Shown here: piece after piece, positions 32,475-42,008 of the stretch | How the letters are laid out: the number at the start of each line of letters is the position of its first letter | Position numbering within the stretch: position 1 is the first letter of the stretch | Source: Bacillus sp. CGMCC 1.16541 | GTDB taxonomy: Bacteria; Bacillota; Bacilli; Bacillales; Bacillaceae_H | DNA: 64,000 nucleotides | Assembly (NCBI RefSeq): GCF_003184905.1 | Contig: NZ_QFRU01000001.1 | Span: 310,001 to 374,000, forward strand | Reading direction: 5' to 3' | The notes under the pieces: model-generated | The model's database searches: none | What the model was told of the DNA's origin: nothing | The model's input: the letters and a program-made list of their open reading frames with translations, nothing else | Position numbers and translations under genes: made by a program

Positions 32475-33320
32475 TTATACGTCAAATGTTAAGTTATCAA
32501 TTAGTCGAGCTTTTGAAAAAACAACCGCTACTGCGATAATGAGTTTACCTGATAGATGATCTACCTTCGTCAAATACGGGTATGAATAGATGTCAATATA
32601 ATCAATACGACCACTTGTATGATGATGAAGATAGTCCTCTATTGCTTGCTTTACTCTCTCTGGATCAGTTTCTCCTTCGCTAATTAGCTGCTTCGCTTTT
32701 TGTAAACTTCTATAAATACTTGAGGCCTCGCTTCGTTCCTGTGTTGTTAAATATACATTCCGTGAACTTTTTGCTAGACCATCCTCTTCTCTAATTGTCT
32801 CAACGGGAACAAGTGTAATAGGAAAATGAAAATCGGAAATGAGCGCATCTACTACCGCCACTTGCTGTGCATCTTTCATTCCAAAATATGCTCGGTCGGG
32901 TGTCACGATATGAAATAGCTTTGTTAATACCGTTGCCACACCGTCAAAGTGACCTGGTCGTTTCGCTCCGCATAAAACATCCACTCGCTTTGTTACCGTG
33001 ATCTCAATCGTTGGTTCATTTGGATAGATCTCATCTACTGTTGGGTAAAAAAGAAAGTCTACTCCCGCCTCTTTTGCCAATCGTTCATCACGTACAAAGT
33101 CTCTTGGATAGGAATCAAAATCTTCATTCGGTCCAAACTGTGTTGGATTCACAAAAATGCTCAGTACAACCGTATCATTCTCATTTTTTGCTTCACGAAG
33201 GAGCGTAAGGTGACCTTCATGTAAGTATCCCATTGTAGGAACAAATCCAATTTCGTTCCCTTCTGTTCGTTTTTGTTTGATACATCGCTGCATCTCACTA
33301 ATTGTTCGAATGACTTGCAT
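32475..33320 (-). CDS. panC: Pantothenate synthetase
   Basis: A 281-residue ATP-dependent ligase that joins pantoate and beta-alanine. Nucleotidyltransferase motifs: 'GFVPTMGYLHEGHLTLL' (HxGH), 'VDFLFYPTVDEIYP', 'GHFDGVATVLTKLFHI' and 'GLAKSSRNVYL' (KMSKS-like). The start at 33320 follows GGAGG with an 8-base spacer; an ATG 15 bases upstream overlaps that site. It begins one base after the panB stop, so the two are translationally coupled. Confidence 0.97.
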   Translation of the reverse strand: MQVIRTISEMQRCIKQKRTEGNEIGFVPTMGYLHEGHLTLLREAKNENDTVVLSIFVNPTQFGPNEDFDSYPRDFVRDERLAKEAGVDFLFYPTVDEIYPNEPTIEITVTKRVDVLCGAKRPGHFDGVATVLTKLFHIVTPDRAYFGMKDAQQVAVVDALISDFHFPITLVPVETIREEDGLAKSSRNVYLTTQERSEASSIYRSLQKAKQLISEGETDPERVKQAIEDYLHHHTSGRIDYIDIYSYPYLTKVDHLSGKLIIAVAVVFSKARLIDNLTFDV

Positions 33321-33321
33321 T

Positions 33322-34155
33322 TTACTTTCCTCCATATAAAGCGGCTAACTGCTCTTCTTTCATCGTAAATGTGTGTTGATCTTCTGGAAATGACTTCTCT
33401 TTCACTTCTGACACGTACTGCTTTAAACTTGGTACAATAACTTCATTCACACAACCGTACTGCTTAACGAATTTAGGTACTCTTTCCACCCCGTATGTTA
33501 AAATATCGTGATAAACAAGAACTTGACCATCTGTTTCTTTCCCTGCTCCAATCCCAATTGTCGGAATTGATAATCGACTTGAAATCTCTTTAGCAAGCTG
33601 CTTTGGTACACATTCTAATACAAGTGCAATCGCGCCTGCTTGCTCACATTTTACAGCATCGTCAATGAGTTTTTTTGCCGCTTCGGCATCTTTTCCTTGT
33701 ACTTTATAACCACCGAGTACACCAACAGATTGTGGCGTAAGACCTAAATGAGCAACAACAGGAATACCTGCATTTGTCAAATCAGCAATCGTGTAAATAA
33801 CATCGCCTGCTCCCTCGACTTTTAATGCATGTGCACCGCTTTTTTGAACAATGTCAGCTGCGTTTCGCATCGTTTCTGCTCTTGAAATATGATAAGACAT
33901 AAACGGCATGTCCGTCACAACAAATGTATTGGGCGCACCACGTTTTACTGCTTTTGTATGATGAATCATGTCGTCTACGGTAACAGGAAGTGTGGAGTCA
34001 TAACCAAGTACAACCATTCCTAAAGAGTCACCAACTAAAATCATATCGACACCTGCTTGCTCAGCATACGTAGCAGATGGGTAATCATACGCTGTTAACA
34101 TCACAATCGGTTCACACTCTTTTTTCATTTTCATAAACTCTGTTTTCGTCTTCAT
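33322..34155 (-). CDS. panB: 3-methyl-2-oxobutanoate hydroxymethyltransferase
   Basis: A 277-residue TIM-barrel enzyme, first step of pantoate synthesis, using methylene-tetrahydrofolate. Motifs: '[20 protein letters not shown]' near the N-terminus, '[19 protein letters not shown]', '[17 protein letters not shown]' and '[20 protein letters not shown]'. ATG at 34155 has AAAAGGAGG about 8 bases upstream. It heads the panBCD operon. Its leader contains a terminator-like hairpin (34212-34250), suggesting attenuation. Confidence 0.96.
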   Translation of the reverse strand: MKTKTEFMKMKKECEPIVMLTAYDYPSATYAEQAGVDMILVGDSLGMVVLGYDSTLPVTVDDMIHHTKAVKRGAPNTFVVTDMPFMSYHISRAETMRNAADIVQKSGAHALKVEGAGDVIYTIADLTNAGIPVVAHLGLTPQSVGVLGGYKVQGKDAEAAKKLIDDAVKCEQAGAIALVLECVPKQLAKEISSRLSIPTIGIGAGKETDGQVLVYHDILTYGVERVPKFVKQYGCVNEVIVPSLKQYVSEVKEKSFPEDQHTFTMKEEQLAALYGGK

Positions 34156-34211
34156 GATCTTTCTCCTCCTTTTTTCAGAGGAGATGACTACCGAACGTTC
34201 ATCAAGCAGTA

Positions 34212-34250
34212 AAAAATCCTTCTTCCAATCATTAAGGAAGAAGGATTTTG
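34212..34250 (-). terminator. Terminator-like hairpin in the panB leader (possible attenuator)
   Basis: On the minus strand AAAATCCTTCTTCC pairs perfectly with GGAAGAAGGATTTT around a 9-base loop and is followed by T residues. It lies 57 bases before the panB start and well after the separate birA terminator, so it is in the panB leader. Upstream leader sequence (34251-34340) has further pairing, including TAGAC/GTCTA. It may be a regulated terminator. Confidence 0.65.
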
Positions 34251-34355
34251 AACATTCAAACAATATCAGTAAATAGACGTTTGTCTAGTAAAGATTCGGT
34301 GTTTGTCATCCCTCTGTCCTAGTCCATCTCGGATCAAGGCAGATTAAATTAAGGT

Positions 34356-34411
34356 AAAAAAATACGAGTATCAGGTGAAGTTCTTTCGATACTACCCTGA
34401 TACTCGTATTA
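34356..34411 (-). terminator. Terminator after birA
   Basis: AATACGAGTATCAGG pairs perfectly with CCTGATACTCGTATT around a 20-base loop, followed on the minus strand by six T. Confidence 0.85.
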
Positions 34412-34426
34412 TAATGAATTTACAGA

Positions 34427-35416
34427 TCATTTTCTAGTAGATAATTCAATGTCTGCTGAATGGATATGATGAAGAACACCTAAATCGTCTTCAATGAGTA
34501 ACACACCATCTTCTGTAATCCCTTTTGCCCAGCCTTCGATAGAACCTCTTAACGTTCTAGCAATAATTCTTTTACCAATACTAATGGCATACGTCTCCCA
34601 AAGCAATTTAATTAAGCCAAAACCGTTTGTTAAGTATTCTTCATACAGCGTCTCAATTTTCAGGAAAATAGCTTGCATTAAAGCTGCGCGATTAATAGTT
34701 TCTCCTTTTTCAACCGCTAATGATGTTGCAATCTCCTTAATAGAATCAGAGAAGTCTTCTTTTTGCTGATTTACGTTAATGCCAATTCCAATAATAACAG
34801 AATGAATACGATCAGCATCTGCTTGCATCTCCGTTAAAATTCCAACCGCCTTTTTCCCCTCAATTAAAATATCATTCGGCCACTTAATTTGAGGAGAAAT
34901 ACCTGTTACCTCTTGAATGGATTGAACAACTGCTACCGCTGTTAAAAGTGTTAATTGTGGTGCATGTTGTGGTGGAACAGTTGGGCGCAAAATAACACTC
35001 ATCCATACACCTGTCCCTTTTGGAGAGTGCCATACACGGTCTAGACGACCTCGCCCGGCTGTTTGCTGTTCAGCAACAACAACTGTTCCTTCTTCTGCTC
35101 CCTCTTGAGCTAATCGATGCGCAATTTTTTGAGTTGATTCAACTACTTCTTCATAATGAACGTGCTGTCCAATTCTCTTTGTTTGCAAACCTAAAATGAG
35201 CTCATTTTCACTCACTTTATTTGGTTTGTTAACAATTCGGTACCCTTTCTTTCTTACAGCTTCTAATTCATAGCCTTCTTTTCTTAAATCTTCGATGTGC
35301 TTCCACACAGCGGTTCTTGAGCAACCTAACAAATCACTGATTTTCTGTCCGGACACATATTCTTCTTCAGAATTTGTAAACATTTCTAACAATGTTCTTC
35401 TTATATCTGATTGCAT
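34427..35416 (-). CDS. birA: Bifunctional biotin ligase / biotin operon repressor BirA
   Basis: A 329-residue protein. The N-terminal winged-helix domain (about 1-65) has 'VSGQKISDLLGCSRTAVWKH' and 'KKGYRI', so it can bind DNA. The ligase domain has 'TAGRGRLDRVWHSPKGTGVW' and 'IKWPNDILIEGKKAVGIL', followed by a C-terminal SH3-like domain. It attaches biotin to acetyl-CoA carboxylase and to pyruvate carboxylase, whose gene (pycA) is also in this window. ATG at 35416 overlaps cca by 16 bases and has GGGTGA 6 bases upstream. Confidence 0.95.
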   Translation of the reverse strand: MQSDIRRTLLEMFTNSEEEYVSGQKISDLLGCSRTAVWKHIEDLRKEGYELEAVRKKGYRIVNKPNKVSENELILGLQTKRIGQHVHYEEVVESTQKIAHRLAQEGAEEGTVVVAEQQTAGRGRLDRVWHSPKGTGVWMSVILRPTVPPQHAPQLTLLTAVAVVQSIQEVTGISPQIKWPNDILIEGKKAVGILTEMQADADRIHSVIIGIGINVNQQKEDFSDSIKEIATSLAVEKGETINRAALMQAIFLKIETLYEEYLTNGFGLIKLLWETYAISIGKRIIARTLRGSIEGWAKGITEDGVLLIEDDLGVLHHIHSADIELSTRK

Positions 35417-36591
35417 GATTTCACCCACTCTTTTATCGCATCTTTATCATTTATTAATTGACCGTTCACGATGTTCATTTCAATCATTCTCAATACTTCT
35501 GAAAGCCAAGGTCCGCCTTTTTTATCGACCCACTTCATAACATCTGCACCATTGACCACCACATCTTGGAAAGAATGAATAGGCAGATCACTATGTACAT
35601 TGATAATCCAAGACTCTTCTATTTGTCCGTTTCCAAGGACTTCACAAATCCGATTAACCGAAAGACTTGTCTCCAATCCATAGGTATAGACGAGCTCTGA
35701 TGACCAACCTTTTTTACACACTTGTCGATAAGCGACTATGTTTTGCTTAATTTCTTTGATGGCTTTATTAGAAAGCTTCCAACTCTTTAAGAAGCGCTCT
35801 TCTTGTTCTTCCTGTAAAACAAGCAGTACTACCGCCCAGTACTCAGACAGGTTTTGAAGAAGACACCATCGATAAGACAATAGTTGTCGAAATACTTCAT
35901 CACTTACAGCGAAATTGGGTAAATAAGTATATAATTTTGTATCAGCCAATAAAGCAAAGGCTTCAATTGGATTTGCGCCTTGCAAAAGCTTTTCAAACTC
36001 TACTTTAATTCTTTCAACAGACACATGTTGCAGAAGCTTTGCATGTTTCTTAATCGCTTGCTTTGTCTCGTCATCAAGTTTAAAAGAAAGTTGACTAACG
36101 AAACGAATGGCTCTCATCATCCGAAGAGCATCTTCATGAAACCTCTCTGAAGCGTCTCCGACCGTTGAAATGCCTTTGTTCATAATTGCTTCTTTTCCCT
36201 TAAAAGGATCTATGATATTACCATGCCGATTCATGGCAATCGCATTAATTGTAAAGTCACGTCGCTGTAAATCTTCTTTCAATGATGAAATAAATTGTAC
36301 AGAAGAAGGACGACGAAAATCATCATACTCTCCTTCTGAACGGAATGTTGTAACTTCATATGGCTCACCTTCATGCAGTACAACAACCGTTCCATGCTCA
36401 ATTCCAACATCAATCGTCTTCGGAAATAGGCTCATTACTTCTTCTGGCTTTGCAGAAGTGGCAATATCAACATCTCCAATTTCTCGACCAATGATTGAAT
36501 CACGAACAGCACCTCCGACAAAATACGCTTCATGACCGTTTTGTTCAAGTTTTTTTAAAATAGTAAGTGGCTGAATAAATGGCTTTTTCAT
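35401..36591 (-). CDS. cca: CCA tRNA nucleotidyltransferase
   Basis: A 396-residue class II CCA-adding enzyme that builds the 3' CCA end of tRNAs. The head domain has 'YFVGGAVRDSIIGREIGDVD' (GGxVRD plus the DxD metal site) and 'DLQRRDFTINAIAMN'. The nucleotide-selecting motif is near 'FHEDALRMMRAIRFVSQLSF'. ATG at 36591 has GGAG 6 bases upstream and is preferred to the ATG at 36603. Between bshA and birA as in B. subtilis, in a tightly packed operon. Confidence 0.95.
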   Translation of the reverse strand: MKKPFIQPLTILKKLEQNGHEAYFVGGAVRDSIIGREIGDVDIATSAKPEEVMSLFPKTIDVGIEHGTVVVLHEGEPYEVTTFRSEGEYDDFRRPSSVQFISSLKEDLQRRDFTINAIAMNRHGNIIDPFKGKEAIMNKGISTVGDASERFHEDALRMMRAIRFVSQLSFKLDDETKQAIKKHAKLLQHVSVERIKVEFEKLLQGANPIEAFALLADTKLYTYLPNFAVSDEVFRQLLSYRWCLLQNLSEYWAVVLLVLQEEQEERFLKSWKLSNKAIKEIKQNIVAYRQVCKKGWSSELVYTYGLETSLSVNRICEVLGNGQIEESWIINVHSDLPIHSFQDVVVNGADVMKWVDKKGGPWLSEVLRMIEMNIVNGQLINDKDAIKEWVKSCNQI

Positions 36592-36602
36592 CCCAATCTC
36601 CA

Positions 36603-37733
36603 TTACGATTCCTTCATCATGCGGTAATAAAGTCGTTCGTATTCATTAACAATTGTTGTTGAATGAAATCTATCATTTACGGAAGCTAGTGCTTTTTTCG
36701 CCATCGTATTATAACTTTGTTCATTCGTTAATAAATGAACAGCTTTAGAAGCAATACTCTCGACATCACCTAGTTCACATATAAATCCTGTTTCTCCATC
36801 TTCAATCACTTCTGGAATGCCACCAACATTTGTTCCGATACAAGGTACCCCACACGCCATTGCTTCTAGTAAAACAAGACCAAAGCTCTCTTTTTCTGAT
36901 AAAAGTAATTTTAAGTCACTAATGGAGTACAATTCTTCTATGTTCTCCTGTTTTCCTAAGAATAAAACTTTCTCTTTTAAGCCAAGCGTTTTTACTAGTT
37001 GACAAATAACTGTCATTTCAGGTCCGTCTCCAACTAATAATAATTTCGCAGGTACTTGTTGTTGAATGAGGTCAAACGATTTTACCACATCTTGAACGCG
37101 TTTCACTTGTCTAAAGTTTGATACATGAATGACGACTTTCTCATCTGATTGAATACCATATTCTTTTTTCAAATGAGAAGCATCTATTTTCTTATACACG
37201 CGTTCATCAATAAAGTTATAGACCGTTTCAATTTTCTTTTCAGGTTTGACTAAATCATACGTTTGCTCAACTAACGCTTTTGATACAGCTGTAACTACAT
37301 CAGACTTTTCAATTCCAAATTTGATTAAATCCTTTAATGATGAATCATACCCTAAAACCGTGATGTCTGTTCCATGTAACGTTGTGACAATCTTTAATTG
37401 CTCTCCTACCATTTGTTTTGCTAAATATGCACATACTGCATGTGGAATGGCATAATGAGCATGAATAATATCTAGCTTTTCACGCTTTGCCACTTCTGCA
37501 ATTTTTGTAGATAGTGCCAAATCATAGGGAGGATATTTAAAGACAGAATATTGATTCACTTCGACTTCATGAAAATAAATATTTGGATAAACTTTTTTTA
37601 AGCGAAAAGGCATACTAGATGAAATAAAATGAATTTCATGTCCTTTCTCTGCTAATAGTTTTCCTAGTTCTGTGGCAACAACCCCTGAGCCTCCTACTGA
37701 TGGATAGCACGTGATTCCAATCTTTAATGTCAT
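36603..37733 (-). CDS. bshA: Bacillithiol synthesis: GlcNAc-malate glycosyltransferase BshA
   Basis: A 376-residue GT4-family glycosyltransferase that joins UDP-GlcNAc and L-malate, the first step of bacillithiol synthesis. Motifs: '[20 protein letters not shown]' at the N-terminus, '[18 protein letters not shown]', '[14 protein letters not shown]', and the nucleotide-sugar site '[20 protein letters not shown]'. It overlaps bshB1 by four bases (ATGA) and has AGGAGG upstream within it. Same order as B. subtilis (mgsA-bshB1-bshA-cca). Confidence 0.96.
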   Translation of the reverse strand: MTLKIGITCYPSVGGSGVVATELGKLLAEKGHEIHFISSSMPFRLKKVYPNIYFHEVEVNQYSVFKYPPYDLALSTKIAEVAKREKLDIIHAHYAIPHAVCAYLAKQMVGEQLKIVTTLHGTDITVLGYDSSLKDLIKFGIEKSDVVTAVSKALVEQTYDLVKPEKKIETVYNFIDERVYKKIDASHLKKEYGIQSDEKVVIHVSNFRQVKRVQDVVKSFDLIQQQVPAKLLLVGDGPEMTVICQLVKTLGLKEKVLFLGKQENIEELYSISDLKLLLSEKESFGLVLLEAMACGVPCIGTNVGGIPEVIEDGETGFICELGDVESIASKAVHLLTNEQSYNTMAKKALASVNDRFHSTTIVNEYERLYYRMMKES

Positions 37734-38446
37734 TGTGTGCCTCCTATTAAATCTCGTTCAATCAGTAATGGTTTTTTCGTTAGAAATCCTTCAGCATATA
37801 AAACGCCTACTTCTTTACCCATTAAGCGGTCTCTACTTTCTACTGTTTCAATATAACCGTTTACAAGCGGTGTATCATAAGCATCGTCTGTTTTCGTAAA
37901 TTGACTCTCATAAGCACGCAAGCTCTCTAATTTTTTTGAATAGGTGTGAGAGACGTCAATGACAAAATGCGGCTTGTGAAACCCATTAATCATATAAAAA
38001 TAAAAAGACGCGACACGATGGGCATTCTGATTTTGAGGATCACAATATTTCTTTACTCCAGCTGAAAAAATTGCTTCCTCTACTAATCGTGCACAATTCC
38101 CGTGGTCAGGATGTCTGTCTTCAATGTAAGGCGCAAACACAACTTTTGGTTTATATGTACGAATGACAGAAACAAGTTCTTTTATGTACTCCTCTTTCAT
38201 GTATAGGCCTCGATCAGGCATATTCAACTGTATTCGCTCATGAACACCTAAAAGAGAAGAAGCCTTTTGTGCCTCGTCTTGACGAATCGTTACGTTTCCA
38301 TTTGAAGAGAGTTCTGCATGAGTTAAATCACAAATCCCTACTTTTAACCCTTGCTCTACAAACTTTGCAATGGATCCGCTCATACCGATTTCTACATCGT
38401 CCGCATGAGCGCCAAATGCTAATACATCTAATTGATTATTACTCAT
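37730..38446 (-). CDS. bshB1: Bacillithiol synthesis: deacetylase BshB1
   Basis: A 238-residue LmbE-family zinc deacetylase that converts GlcNAc-malate to GlcN-malate. The N-terminal metal motif '[16 protein letters not shown]' and '[19 protein letters not shown]' are characteristic. ATG at 38446 follows AAGGTG by 6 bases; the GTG 9 bases upstream overlaps that site. It abuts mgsA and overlaps bshA by four bases, so the two bacillithiol enzymes are made together. Confidence 0.95.
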   Translation of the reverse strand: MSNNQLDVLAFGAHADDVEIGMSGSIAKFVEQGLKVGICDLTHAELSSNGNVTIRQDEAQKASSLLGVHERIQLNMPDRGLYMKEEYIKELVSVIRTYKPKVVFAPYIEDRHPDHGNCARLVEEAIFSAGVKKYCDPQNQNAHRVASFYFYMINGFHKPHFVIDVSHTYSKKLESLRAYESQFTKTDDAYDTPLVNGYIETVESRDRLMGKEVGVLYAEGFLTKKPLLIERDLIGGTQ

Positions 38447-38447
38447 G

Positions 38448-38855
38448 TCACTCACCTTGCTGTTTTAGAATAGAACGCCACTTTAAGTCTCCTCGTTCAA
38501 GTCCGTGAATAAATAGTTCTGCAGCTCCCATATTCGTGGCAAGTGGGATTGCATACACATCGCATAAGCGCATTAAAGCAGAAACATCTGGTTCGTGAGG
38601 TTGTGCTGTTAATGGATCTCGAAAGAAAATAACCATATCCATTTTATTTTGGGCAATCATTGCTCCAATTTCTTGATCTCCTCCGAGAGGTCCCGATTGA
38701 AAGCGTTGCACATCTAACCCTGTCGCTTCCATAATCTTTGTTCCTGTCGTACCTGTAGCAAACAACGTATGCTTTTGAAGTACGTACTTATATGCTACAG
38801 CAAATTGAACCATGTCATTCTTTTTCTTATCATGTGCGATTAATGCTACATTCAT
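38448..38855 (-). CDS. mgsA: Methylglyoxal synthase
   Basis: A 135-residue enzyme that converts dihydroxyacetone phosphate to methylglyoxal. Motifs: '[11 protein letters not shown]' at the start, '[11 protein letters not shown]', '[14 protein letters not shown]' with Asp60, '[14 protein letters not shown]' with Asp80, His87 and Asp90, all expected active-site positions. ATG at 38855 follows AAAGGGGATAGG. Its place next to the bacillithiol genes fits a link between methylglyoxal production and its thiol-dependent detoxification. Confidence 0.95.
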   Translation of the reverse strand: MNVALIAHDKKKNDMVQFAVAYKYVLQKHTLFATGTTGTKIMEATGLDVQRFQSGPLGGDQEIGAMIAQNKMDMVIFFRDPLTAQPHEPDVSALMRLCDVYAIPLATNMGAAELFIHGLERGDLKWRSILKQQGE

Positions 38856-38882
38856 TTTCCTATCCCCTTTTTCACTCATTCT

Positions 38883-39683
38883 TTACTCAATAATATTTTC
38901 TAAACCATAAACGAGCATATCCATGTTCATAACAGTCTCTACTGAAAGTTTAACCCCTGACATGAAAGAAGCTCGGTTATATGAATCGTGGCGAATTTTT
39001 AATGACTCACCAAAACCACCAAATAATACTTCTTGATGTGCAATTAACCCAGGAAGACGAACACTATGCAGGTGAATACCATCGTATGTAGCACCTCTTG
39101 CCCCTGGTAAAATTTCTTTTTCTTCAGGATGTCCTTGCTTTTTCGTTTCACGCACTTCACTAATAAGCTCTGCTGTCTTTAATCCTGTACCAGATGGCGC
39201 ATCCAGTTTATTATCATGATGCAACTCGATAATTTCTACATCATTAAAATACTTTGCAGCCATTTGTGAAAATTTCATCATTAGAATGGCTCCAATCGCA
39301 AAGTTTGGTGCGATAATACACCCTAGTCCTTTTTCTTCAGATAGCTGCTTTAATTGCTGAAGGTCTTCTTCCGAAAATCCTGTTGTTCCCACGACTGGTC
39401 GAACGCCATATTCTAACGCTTTCTTCGTATGTACTCGTCCAATCTCTGGTGTTGTTAAGTCAACGAGCACATCTGCTTTTACTTCTTGTAAACACTTTTC
39501 AATGTCTGTATAAATACGAGCTTGTAATTTAGGTAATCCGTCTACTTCACTTATGTATTTCCCTTCGTTGACACGATCAACAGCTGCTACAAGTTCAAAA
39601 TGTTCTGTATCTTGAATTAAACGTAAAGCCTCGATTCCCATTCTTCCTCTTGGTCCTGCTAAAATAATACGAATCGTTTTCAT
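38883..39683 (-). CDS. dapB: 4-hydroxy-tetrahydrodipicolinate reductase
   Basis: A 266-residue NAD(P)H-dependent reductase of the lysine/diaminopimelate pathway, also needed for spore dipicolinate supply. The Rossmann loop '[14 protein letters not shown]' (8-21) and the substrate motif '[20 protein letters not shown]' are intact. AAGGAGAG lies about 6 bases before ATG. It sits between ypjD and mgsA as in B. subtilis. Confidence 0.96.
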   Translation of the reverse strand: MKTIRIILAGPRGRMGIEALRLIQDTEHFELVAAVDRVNEGKYISEVDGLPKLQARIYTDIEKCLQEVKADVLVDLTTPEIGRVHTKKALEYGVRPVVGTTGFSEEDLQQLKQLSEEKGLGCIIAPNFAIGAILMMKFSQMAAKYFNDVEIIELHHDNKLDAPSGTGLKTAELISEVRETKKQGHPEEKEILPGARGATYDGIHLHSVRLPGLIAHQEVLFGGFGESLKIRHDSYNRASFMSGVKLSVETVMNMDMLVYGLENIIE

Positions 39684-39695
39684 GTTGTTCTCTCC

Positions 39696-40031
39696 TTATT
39701 CTTCATTATCAATTCTTGTCCAACGATCTTTGTCACGTGTATTAAATTTTTCCATAACACGATTGTGAGCTTCTTGTAAATCAATATTCAATGAATTTGC
39801 AAAGCATATTAAAACAAACAACATATCTCCCATCTCTTCTTCAATCGTTTGTTCTTTTTCGCTACTCTTTTTTGGTTTTTCACCATAATAATGGTTAACT
39901 TCTCTTGATAATTCACCTAATTCTTCTGTCATACGAGCTAACATTGCAAGCGGACTAAAGTATCCCTCTTTAAATTGACCTATATAAGCATCTACTTCGT
40001 TTTGCATTTCTTTCATTGTTTTCTCTGTCAC
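39696..40031 (-). CDS. ypjD: YpjD family MazG-like nucleotide pyrophosphohydrolase
   Basis: A 111-residue all-helical MazG-type protein; the family hydrolyses (d)NTPs or modified nucleotides to monophosphates. Metal-binding acidic residues are visible in 'MLARMTEELGELSREVNHYY' (E-E-x-x-E pattern) and 'IEEEMGDMLFVLICFANSLN' (E-x-x-x-D). A GTG start at 40031 is chosen because AGGTGA lies 5 bases upstream; this gives the same 111-residue length as B. subtilis YpjD. It heads the dapB-mgsA-bsh operon. Confidence 0.9.
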   Translation of the reverse strand: MTEKTMKEMQNEVDAYIGQFKEGYFSPLAMLARMTEELGELSREVNHYYGEKPKKSSEKEQTIEEEMGDMLFVLICFANSLNIDLQEAHNRVMEKFNTRDKDRWTRIDNEE

Positions 40032-40499
40032 ATTCTTCACCTCAACTCTTATTTAAATAGACCTATCCTTAAGTCTTATCATTTCACAAGTCACGGAAAA
40101 CAGTTAGCTTTTCTTCTAATCCACACCAAATCGTTATCTCTGAGAAATAAATGTTAAAAAACCTCAAAAAAAAAAACAATGATGGTTGTGTACTATCTAT
40201 TAATCGTCTCTTTACATGTTAGCTAAACAAGTGGCTTTTGACAAACAATTCGTTTAATAAATGTGTCAAACAATGATAAGTGGTTTAGAAGCTACCTTAA
40301 TCGTAAAAAATGTAATGACATCACCCATCCTTTTGGTTACTTCAATTAACCTCAAACGGCAAGCTTTCAAGAAATGAACTTAAAGATTATTACCTTTTGG
40401 GAAAGAACATTGCTTACTAAGGATTTAGTATTTACGACTGTTCATCGTTTCTACTATTATTAGGTAAGAACAGTTTAAAAAAATCACGCGGAGGTACAT
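40032..40499. other. 468-base region without a gene between ypjD and ypjC
   Basis: AT-rich, divergent promoter region. The only candidate signal is on the plus strand: TTTACG (40431-40436), an 18-base spacer and TATTAT (40455-40460), a possible sigma-A promoter for the YitT-type gene at 40500. A run of 11 A at about 40167 and scattered short repeats are present. I see no conserved reading frame or strong hairpin. Confidence 0.5.
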
Positions 40500-41372
40500 A
40501 TGTTTAATGGATTAAGATTACCGAATATTTTATTTATTTTATTAGGTTCCGCTATCTTTGGATTTGGTTTAGTTAATTTTAACATGCAAAATAATTTAGC
40601 TGAAGGTGGATTTACCGGAATTACTCTGCTTTTATATTTCTTATATGAAATTGATCCCTCTTATACAAACTTACTTTTAAATATCCCGTTGTTTTTTATT
40701 GGGTGGAAGTTGCTTGGAAGAACTTCTTTTTACTATACCATGATTGGCGTTGTGAGTTTATCTGCCTTTCTTTGGATTTTCCAACGTTATCCGGTTGATA
40801 TGCCCTTAAAAGACGATATGACTTTAGCAGCTTTATTTGCTGGCGTATTCATTGGAGTGGGTTTAGGTATTATTTTCCGATACGGAGGTACAACAGGTGG
40901 CGTAGACATAATTGCGAGACTTGTTCAAAAATATGTCGGATGGAATATGGGGAAAACCATGTTTTTATTTGATTTTGTTGTCATTACTGTATCGCTCATC
41001 TTCTATTTAACCTATACAGAAGCCATGTATACACTTGTTGCTGTGTTTGTTGCAGCAAAGGTGATTGATTTTATGCAAGAAGGGGCGTATGCAGCGAAAG
41101 GGGCGACTATTATTTCATCAAAAAATGAAGAGATTTCTCAGAAAATTATTGAACAAATGGACCGAGGCGTAACCGTCTTGAAAGGACAAGGCTCTTATTC
41201 AAAACAAGAATTAAACGTTTTATACTGCGTCGTTAGTAAAAATGAGATATTTCGTTTAAAGCAAGTCATTACTTCAATTGATCCACATGCATTTGTTGCG
41301 GTTAGCGATGTGCATGATGTACTTGGAGAAGGTTTTACATTAGACGAAAATAAAAACCCCCTTCAGCGTTAA
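40500..41372 (+). CDS. ypjC: YitT family membrane protein YpjC
   Basis: A 290-residue integral membrane protein, the same length as B. subtilis YpjC. Six hydrophobic segments (about 7-190) include 'GVGLGIIFRYGGTTGGVDII', the family signature, and a C-terminal DUF2179 domain ('ATIISSKNEEISQKIIEQMD', 'GVTVLKGQGSY'). Function not established. GCGGAGGT lies 5 bases before ATG. In B. subtilis ypjC runs with ypjB and ypjD; here it is inverted and runs divergently from ypjD. Confidence 0.85.
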   Translation: MFNGLRLPNILFILLGSAIFGFGLVNFNMQNNLAEGGFTGITLLLYFLYEIDPSYTNLLLNIPLFFIGWKLLGRTSFYYTMIGVVSLSAFLWIFQRYPVDMPLKDDMTLAALFAGVFIGVGLGIIFRYGGTTGGVDIIARLVQKYVGWNMGKTMFLFDFVVITVSLIFYLTYTEAMYTLVAVFVAAKVIDFMQEGAYAAKGATIISSKNEEISQKIIEQMDRGVTVLKGQGSYSKQELNVLYCVVSKNEIFRLKQVITSIDPHAFVAVSDVHDVLGEGFTLDENKNPLQR

Positions 41373-41400
41373 AAAAAGAGGAGATCACTCCTCTTTTTTC
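41371..41400. terminator. Bidirectional terminator between ypjC and the PCYCGC gene
   Basis: AAAAGAGGAG pairs with CTCCTCTTTT around a 4-base loop with T runs on both strands. Confidence 0.85.
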
Positions 41401-41867
41401 TCATTTCTAGGTATAGGAGTAGGAGTAGGCTTTGCAAAACGCTTATATTTTTGATCAATATAATGCCTAATATCTTTCACTGTTTGACCTTCATTTAACA
41501 TCTTCATTGATTCGTCAGCGATATCTAGACATAACCCACATTTTGTTGCATGATTGTCCCAAACAACCGCTCCATTGTCTTTTATTTCATAAACGAAACA
41601 ATCATAATTATCTTTGTGATTAGCCGTTTCTCCACAGCCACAATAACAAGGGATGTATGTAAGCAAATGCTGATAGTGCACAGCTTGTTTATATAGTTCT
41701 TTTATTCTTGGCTTCTGTTCATCCAAAAACGTCGGTAGCTCATCCTTACTAGATGTTTCCTCATGAATATCGGGTGTAACACGACATTCGTGATGGTCTT
41801 GTTGTTCAGCCGACACCATACTCACACTACTAAATAGCAGCACTAGTCCTAACAAAAGTTGAATCAT
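41385..41867 (-). CDS. PCYCGC-motif secreted protein
   Basis: A 160-residue protein with an N-terminal signal peptide (1-20, 'IQLLLGLVLLFSSVSMVSA') but no lipobox cysteine, so it is probably cleaved and secreted or surface-retained. The defining motif 'IPCYCGCGE' is followed by 'DNYDCFVYE' and 'KCGLCLDIADE', giving six closely placed cysteines that suggest metal or cofactor binding. The C-terminus is Pro/Thr-rich and charged. Function of the family is unknown. ATG at 41867 has AAGGAAGG about 6 bases upstream. There is no counterpart at this position in B. subtilis. Confidence 0.75.
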   Translation of the reverse strand: MIQLLLGLVLLFSSVSMVSAEQQDHHECRVTPDIHEETSSKDELPTFLDEQKPRIKELYKQAVHYQHLLTYIPCYCGCGETANHKDNYDCFVYEIKDNGAVVWDNHATKCGLCLDIADESMKMLNEGQTVKDIRHYIDQKYKRFAKPTPTPIPRNEKKEE

Positions 41868-41914
41868 ATGTGACCTTCCTTTCATTCATCTCTTTGTTAG
41901 TTTGTCTTAACTAT

Positions 41915-41958
41915 AAAAAAATAGCCGCTCTCTAGTTATAGAGAGCGGCTATTTTTTT
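41915..41958 (-). terminator. Strong terminator after the YugP-type gene
   Basis: AAAAAATAGCCGCTCTCT pairs perfectly with AGAGAGCGGCTATTTTTT around a 7-base loop. Confidence 0.9.
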
Positions 41959-42008
41959 AAAGACGCTTAAATGAAAGAAAGCACTTTTCTCTTTTACTTC
42001 ATTTCACC

